Part shown: piece after piece, positions 7,267-10,230 of the stretch
Numbering within the stretch: the stretch's first letter is position 1
Layout: every line of letters starts with the position of its first letter
Source of the DNA: Candidatus Fonsibacter sp.
Lineage (GTDB): Bacteria; Pseudomonadota; Alphaproteobacteria; Pelagibacterales; Pelagibacteraceae
DNA: 10,230 bases
Direction: 5' to 3'
NCBI GenBank assembly: GCA_023257975.1
Contig: JALRAW010000041.1
Span: 1-10,230 of the forward strand
Translations under genes and position numbers: made by a program
Notes under the pieces: generated by a model
What the model was told of the DNA's origin: nothing
The model's database searches: none
What the model saw: the letters and a program-made list of their open reading frames with translations, nothing else

Positions 7267-7947
7267 TCAATCTAGCCACAAAACATAGCCTGTGCCACGG
7301 ACTGTTTGCAAGTATTTTGGATTTTTTGGATCTGGTTCGATCTTCTGTCTTAGTCTTGTAACTAAAACATCTATACTTCGTTCTTGTGTTAAGTTTGTAA
7401 TCTTTGATATTTCTTCCCTAGAAAATATTTTTCCAGCAGAACTAATCATGTTTTCTAGTAGAATTTTTTCACTTGCATTAATTTTTATTATTTTTTTATC
7501 TTTTAGGATTTCCATTTTTTTTATATTAATACTTGCTTTTCCTATCTTAATCGAAGTTATTATATGTTTGTCTTTTTTAATTCTTTTAATAACGTTTTTA
7601 ATTCTTAACAACAGCTCTTTCGGTTCAAAAGGTTTTGGTAAATAATCTTCTGCTCCCAATTCTAATCCTCTCACCCTGTCCTCAGCTTCTCCTTTAGCTG
7701 TCAGCAGAATTATTGGTAAGTCAATTTTTTCCCTAATCTCTTTTGTAAGTTGTAAACCGTCCTTGCCAGGCATCATAATATCAACAATTGCCAGATCAAA
7801 TTTAACAATTTTTAATTTTTCCTCTGCATCAGATGCGTTAATTGCAGTTGATACTAAGAAATTATTACCTTTCAAATATTGTTTTAATAAATCTCTTATT
7901 TTGTCATCATCATCAACAATTAAAATATGTATTTTTGAATTATCCAT
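7267..7947 (-). CDS. ompR: OmpR/PetR-type response regulator
   Basis: This 226-residue DNA-binding regulator has a receiver domain (about 5-120) and an OmpR/PhoB winged helix (about 130-226). Receiver residues are the acidic pocket D12/D13 in 'IVDDDDK', phospho-acceptor D56 in 'IVDIMMPGKDG', T83 in 'LLTAKG' and K105 in 'LPKPF'. The effector domain carries 'FSREEISKITN' and 'RSIDVLVTRLRQKIEPDP...YLQTVRGTGYVL', the classical recognition helix and wing. The gene sits between a MarR gene (its ATG overlaps the marR stop by 8 bp) and envZ (1-bp gap), the order of alphaproteobacterial petP-petR-envZ loci. In Rhodobacter capsulatus petR and petP were linked to expression of cytochrome bc1 genes; in other groups OmpR answers osmotic stress. 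Which regulon applies here is unknown. Confidence 0.93.
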   Translation of the reverse strand: MDNSKIHILIVDDDDKIRDLLKQYLKGNNFLVSTAINASDAEEKLKIVKFDLAIVDIMMPGKDGLQLTKEIREKIDLPIILLTAKGEAEDRVRGLELGAEDYLPKPFEPKELLLRIKNVIKRIKKDKHIITSIKIGKASINIKKMEILKDKKIIKINASEKILLENMISSAGKIFSREEISKITNLTQERSIDVLVTRLRQKIEPDPKNPKYLQTVRGTGYVLWLD

Positions 7948-8377
7948 GAATTATTTTTTTCATTATTGATTTAAAATTTGAAACTTCATCTGAAGTTGAA
8001 TTTTTGAGTGCATTAATTATTCTTTTTTTTTGCTTATTAAATATTTCATCGCATAGTTTAATGCCTTTTTCAGTTAGAACTAATTCTCTTTGTCTACCGT
8101 CTTTTATTCCTTTTTTTTGTGATATAATATTTTTTTTTATTAGATCTTGTAGAACTCTACTTAAACTTTGTTTGGTAATTTTTAATTTTCTTAATATATC
8201 AGCAATGCTAATGTTGGGATTTCCCTCTATTATGCAAAGGAGCCTATGATGAGCTCTGCCAAAAGAATTTTTTTTTAGTACTTCGTGTGGGTCTGAATAT
8301 GAATCTATATATACTTGAAAAATAAGTTCTATAATTTCTTTTAAACTTTTTTCTCTTAAATATAAAAGATCTTTCAT
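7940..8377 (-). CDS. petP: MarR-family transcriptional regulator, PetP-like
   Basis: This 145-residue winged-helix protein has the MarR layout. Flanking dimerization helices lie at about 8-26 and 108-142. The helix-turn-helix is at about 57-84 ('SIADILRKLKITKQSLSRVLQDLIKKN'), and the basic wing 'GIKDGRQRELVLTEKG' (90-105) contains the D-x-R pair (D93, R95). The segment 'FGRAHHRLLCII' at 39-50 resembles PetP proteins, the MarR members encoded with PetR in alphaproteobacteria. The TAA overlaps the ompR start by 8 bp, so both are read from one mRNA. A perfect TATAAT on the coding strand lies 6 bases before the ATG, suggesting a leaderless transcript. It diverges from ilvE, with a dyad between them that could be its operator. 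The MarR fold is sure; the petP assignment rests on context and the FGRAHHR stretch. Confidence 0.85.
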   Translation of the reverse strand: MKDLLYLREKSLKEIIELIFQVYIDSYSDPHEVLKKNSFGRAHHRLLCIIEGNPNISIADILRKLKITKQSLSRVLQDLIKKNIISQKKGIKDGRQRELVLTEKGIKLCDEIFNKQKKRIINALKNSTSDEVSNFKSIMKKIIHG

Positions 8378-8383
8378 TTTAAA

Positions 8384-8412
8384 ATTATATTGTATGTCAG
8401 TTTTATTGACAT
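8384..8412 (-). promoter_or_regulatory. Predicted marR-ompR-envZ promoter (leaderless start)
   Basis: Read on the minus strand, ATGTCA (8412-8407) matches four of six -35 consensus bases. A 17-bp spacer follows, then TATAAT (8389-8384), a perfect -10. Transcription would begin at about 8377-8378, at the A of the marR ATG, so the message would have little or no leader. This fits the absence of a Shine-Dalgarno sequence before marR. It is a prediction by eye; AT-rich DNA yields -10-like boxes by chance, but the paired spacing makes this one better than most. Confidence 0.45.
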
Positions 8413-8413
8413 A
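8393..8413. promoter_or_regulatory. Dyad, candidate MarR operator, with ilvE -35 box
   Basis: TATGTCA (8393-8399) and TGACATA (8407-8413) are a perfect 7-bp inverted repeat with a 7-base spacer, so centres are 14 bp apart, plausible for a MarR dimer. The right arm contains TTGACA (8406-8411), a consensus -35 on the plus strand for ilvE, and overlaps the predicted -35 of marR. A weaker -10 for ilvE could be TACCAA at 8429-8434 (17-bp spacer). A second pair, ATTGTAT (8389-8395) and ATACAAT (8434-8440), brackets the same region. Binding here would affect both divergent genes. The repeat is seen directly; its use by this MarR protein is inference. Confidence 0.45.
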
Positions 8414-8467
8414 TCTACTTTACTTATTTACCAATACAATTTTAATTATTTACTACTTAAAACTTTA

Positions 8468-9352
8468 ATGGATCCAATCCCTTTTGATAAAAGATCAGGA
8501 AAAATTTGGTACAATGGTAAATTAGTAGACTGGAAAGAAGCTAATTTACATATTCTTAGCCACGGACTTCATTATGCTAGTTGTGTGTTTGAAGGTGAGC
8601 GTGTTTATAACGGAAAAATTTTTAAATTAAGAGAGCATACAGATAGATTAATTCATTCGGCCAACAGAATGGGCATGAAGATTCCTTATTCCGCAGAAGA
8701 AATAGATAGAGCATGTAATGAAACTATTTCTGTGCAAAATGTTAAGAATGGCTATGTAAGACCAGTTGTGTGGAGAGGAAGTGAAATGATGGCTATATCT
8801 GCGCAAAAAAGTCAGATTCATTTAGCAATAGCAACATGGGAATGGGGATCTTACTTCGATCCGCAAATTAAAATAAAAGGAATTAGATTAGCTATCTCTA
8901 AATGGAAAAAACCTGCACCAGATTCTATCCCTTGGGACACTAAGGCCTCCGGTTTGTATATGATTTCAACTTTGTCCAAGCACGAAGCAGAAAAAAATGG
9001 TTATCATGATGCTTTAATGATGGATTATCAAGGCAATATTGCAGAAGCGACGGGAGCAAATATTTTTTTTATAAATATTAAAAATAATGAAATTCACACT
9101 CCAATAGCAGACTCCTTCTTAGATGGAATTACCAGAAGATCAATTATAGAAATTGCAAAACAACTTCAGATTAAAGTTTTAGAAAGAAAAATAAAAATTG
9201 ATGAACTCAATAAATTTGATGGTTGTTTTTTAACAGGTACCGCAGCAGAGGTAACTCCCGTATCTCAAATTGGAGAAGTTAAGTTTAAGGTAGTTGATAT
9301 GATTAAAAAGTTAGATGATAATTATTCAAAGTTAATTAATAAAAATAATTAA
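8468..9352 (+). CDS. ilvE: Branched-chain amino acid aminotransferase (class IV, PLP)
   Basis: From ATG at 8468 this is 294 residues, the usual length. It catalyses the last step of valine, leucine and isoleucine synthesis (and the first step of breakdown) using glutamate as amino donor. Marks are 'HGLHYASCVFEGERVY' at 32-47, 'VRPVVWRG' at 97-104, the PLP lysine K159 in 'DTKASGLYM', 'NGYHDALMMDYQGNIAEATG' at 177-196 with the conserved Glu193, and 'FLDGITRRSI' at 217-226 in the phosphate-binding region. The frame is open to an ATG at 8390, but the extra 26 residues are unlike the family N-terminus and would cover the promoter and dyad, so 8468 is preferred. No Shine-Dalgarno sequence is seen. 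It diverges from marR and converges on pgsA with a 4-bp overlap. An ilvE neighbour of petP/petR is common in alphaproteobacteria. Confidence 0.94.
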   Translation: MDPIPFDKRSGKIWYNGKLVDWKEANLHILSHGLHYASCVFEGERVYNGKIFKLREHTDRLIHSANRMGMKIPYSAEEIDRACNETISVQNVKNGYVRPVVWRGSEMMAISAQKSQIHLAIATWEWGSYFDPQIKIKGIRLAISKWKKPAPDSIPWDTKASGLYMISTLSKHEAEKNGYHDALMMDYQGNIAEATGANIFFINIKNNEIHTPIADSFLDGITRRSIIEIAKQLQIKVLERKIKIDELNKFDGCFLTGTAAEVTPVSQIGEVKFKVVDMIKKLDDNYSKLINKNN

Positions 9353-9696
9353 TCAATAAGATTTATTCCTCTTCTTAAATAAGCGTATCCTGTCCAAAGT
9401 GTTAATATTGCAGCCATCCAAAGCAAATATATTCCCAATTGAATTCCATAATTAAATAAAAATTTATCACCACTGTTACCAGCTAATAAAATAGAAATAG
9501 CAATCATTTGTATTATAGTTTTTCCTTTTGATAAATTTGTAACAGGGATATAAATTTGTGCTTTTGCTAAAAATTCTCTAAGTCCTGAAATTAGAATTTC
9601 TCTTGTTATTATTATAATCGCAGCCACTACATGAATATCTTTAATGGTTTGCGCCATTATTAAGAGTGCAAGTGCTGTTGCAACTAAAACTTTATC
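9349..9696 (-). CDS. pgsA: CDP-diacylglycerol-glycerol-3-phosphate 3-phosphatidyltransferase, 5' part missing (broken by a junction)
   Basis: This is the C-terminal part of PgsA, the membrane enzyme that makes phosphatidylglycerophosphate. The genuine sequence begins at 'DKVLVATALALLIMAQTIKD' and runs through 'IITREILISGLREFLAK' (the family's REI.IS.LRE signature), 'SKGKTIIQM' and a last membrane helix with 'ILTLWTGYAYL'. Most of the DGxxARxxxxxxxxGxxxDxxxD catalytic motif is absent; only its final Asp, in 'DK', remains. About 115 of an expected 185 residues are present. Upstream of about 9693 the frame gives unrelated residues (LFPRIL) and a TGA at 9723-9721, so this is a break rather than a diverged N-terminus. 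An ATG at 9657 would give a 102-residue product, but it lies inside a helix and is not a credible start. The end overlaps the ilvE end by 4 bp. The break coincides with the start of a parB fragment. Confidence 0.85.
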   Translation of the reverse strand, partial: DKVLVATALALLIMAQTIKDIHVVAAIIIITREILISGLREFLAKAQIYIPVTNLSKGKTIIQMIAISILLAGNSGDKFLFNYGIQLGIYLLWMAAILTLWTGYAYLRRGINLID

Positions 9697-9916
9697 TAAA
9701 ATTCTAGGAAAAAGCAGAAGTCATATTGCAAATACATTAAGGCTTGCAGGACTTCCTGAAGAGATACAAAAAATGATTGCAGATGGATTATTAACATCTG
9801 GACATGCAAGATGTTTGGTGAATGTTCCAGATAACATTAAACTTGCAAAAATCATCGTTAATAAAAATCTTTCCGTTCGGCAGGCCGAGTTTTTAGTTAA
9901 AAAAGAACAAGTTTTT
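9695..9916 (+). pseudogene. parB: Internal fragment of parB (ParB/Spo0J helix-turn-helix region)
   Basis: The plus-strand frame from about 9695 reads 'SKILGKSRSHIANTLRLAGLPEEI', then 'DGLLTSGHARCLVNV' and 'NLSVRQAEFLVKK'. This is the central DNA-binding region of chromosomal ParB, with the helix-turn-helix 'KSRSHIANTLRL', the 'GHAR' motif and 'SVRQAE'. ParB binds parS and spreads with CTP to segregate the chromosome. Neither the N-terminal CTPase domain with its arginine motif nor the C-terminal dimerization domain is present. The frame is open from an ATG at 9644 to 10021, but residues before and after this core come from antisense pgsA and antisense membrane-protein DNA, so the longer frame is a chimera. 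The right limit is fuzzy (about 9905-9930). It is inserted opposite in strand to both flanking gene pieces and is non-functional as it stands. A sequencing or amplification chimera is the likeliest source. Confidence 0.82.
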
Positions 9917-9924
9917 GGCACATT

Positions 9925-10155
9925 AAAAAAAATTAATCCTAAAAAGGCAATGATTGGACCAAAAACATCCTTCACCACCGTAAAACAAATAAACAATCCC
10001 CAAATTCCACTGACTACATAAATTAAGATGGAAATGAGAAAAAGGGGACTTAAACGTATTCTTTTAAATCTTGGGTAAAAAGTTTCTTCACGGTCAATTC
10101 TTTCAGCTTCAACCTCTTTAACTTCAATAATCTCTTTATCGTTCTTCTCATTCAT
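9925..10155 (-). CDS. Small membrane protein of unknown function, 3' part missing (broken by a junction)
   Basis: From ATG at 10155 about 77 residues look genuine. A charged Glu/Lys-rich N-terminus ('EIIEVKEVEAERIDREE', 9-25) leads into 'FYPRFKRIRLSP', then a hydrophobic helix at about 37-60 and the beginning of a second from about 65 ('FGPIIAFLGLIFF'). After about residue 77 the frame stays open to 9721 only because it reads the antisense strand of the parB fragment; residues such as 'KTCSFLTKNSACRTE' are not part of the original protein. The true C-terminus is therefore lost. I do not recognise the family. The short acidic cytoplasmic head followed by paired helices suggests a small inner-membrane protein. 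The upstream gene ends 26 bp before it on the same strand, so an operon is possible in the source genome. Confidence 0.6.
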
Positions 10156-10181
10156 GGATTTGATATTTTAAATTATTAAAA

Positions 10182-10229
10182 TTATCTTAAAATTTTTGAT
10201 AAAAACTCTTTAGCTCGTGCTGATAAGGA
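10182..10229 (-). CDS. C-terminal end of an unidentified gene cut by the window edge
   Basis: Entering from the right edge on the minus strand, an open frame reads SLSARAKEFLSKILR and stops at TAA (10184-10182). The 15 residues look like an amphipathic Ala/Lys/Leu C-terminal helix typical of a soluble enzyme, and the spacing of 26 bp to the next ATG fits an operon. This is too short to name; it could also be a chance open frame. Confidence 0.35.
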   Translation of the reverse strand, partial: SLSARAKEFLSKILR

Positions 10230-10230
10230 T

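Noticed and set aside
7292-8249. Plus-strand frames of 117, 68 and 81 codons opposite ompR and marR
   Set aside because: They are rich in Phe, Ser, Ile and Leu, as expected of antisense reading of Lys/Glu-rich genes. They have no independent signals.
9692-9930. Insertion by a mobile element or integron cassette carrying parB DNA
   Set aside because: There is no transposase, no terminal inverted repeats, no target-site duplication and no complete gene in the insert. An amplification or assembly chimera is simpler.
9644-10021. A complete 125-residue ParB-like regulator on the plus strand
   Set aside because: Only about 74 codons in the middle resemble ParB. The first 16 codons are antisense pgsA and the last about 30 are antisense to the membrane gene, so the start and stop are accidental.
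1-10230. A defence island, phage, CRISPR array or novel multi-gene system
   Set aside because: All confidently read genes are core housekeeping or common regulatory genes. No spaced repeats, nucleases, toxins or phage proteins were seen on either strand.

Overview
This window is AT-rich bacterial DNA with densely packed genes (gaps often under 60 bp) and few clear Shine-Dalgarno sequences. The gene set points to an alphaproteobacterium with a streamlined genome, most likely SAR11/Pelagibacterales-like. That placement rests on low GC, a COG1565/NDUFAF7-type methyltransferase next to lgt, a marR(petP)-ompR(petR)-envZ cluster beside a branched-chain aminotransferase gene, and a bL25 with an Ala/Pro/Lys tail. 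It is an inference from sequence reading; no search was run.

Layout. Positions 1-5694 form one long minus-strand run, transcribed in the order lgt, COG1565 methyltransferase, pgeF, prs, rplY, pth, ychF. It covers lipoprotein maturation, a probable respiratory complex I assembly factor, a multicopper-oxidase-like purine nucleoside enzyme, PRPP synthesis, a ribosomal protein, peptidyl-tRNA recycling and a translation-associated GTPase. ychF runs off the left edge. From 5742 a small plus-strand ubiK-like gene diverges from lgt and meets the 3' end of envZ head-on. Positions 5955-8377 hold a second minus-strand operon, marR-ompR-envZ, with almost no spacing. Divergent from it is ilvE (8468-9352, plus). 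The 90-bp gap between marR and ilvE carries a dyad that overlaps plausible promoters for both genes.

The right end, from about 9690, is not a normal gene arrangement. The C-terminal half of pgsA (minus) is cut at about 9693-9697. A fragment of about 0.23 kb from the helix-turn-helix region of parB (plus, no start and no stop) follows. At about 9905-9930 the sequence switches again, to the N-terminal part of a small membrane protein gene (minus). The very end carries the last 15 codons of an unidentified minus-strand gene. Three unrelated gene pieces spliced at short homologies look like an amplification or assembly chimera rather than biology, and genes there should not be taken at face value.

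I found no RNA gene, CRISPR array, insertion sequence, phage gene or defence system. The most biologically interesting item is the petP/petR/envZ-ilvE regulatory locus. The most important practical item is the chimeric right end.
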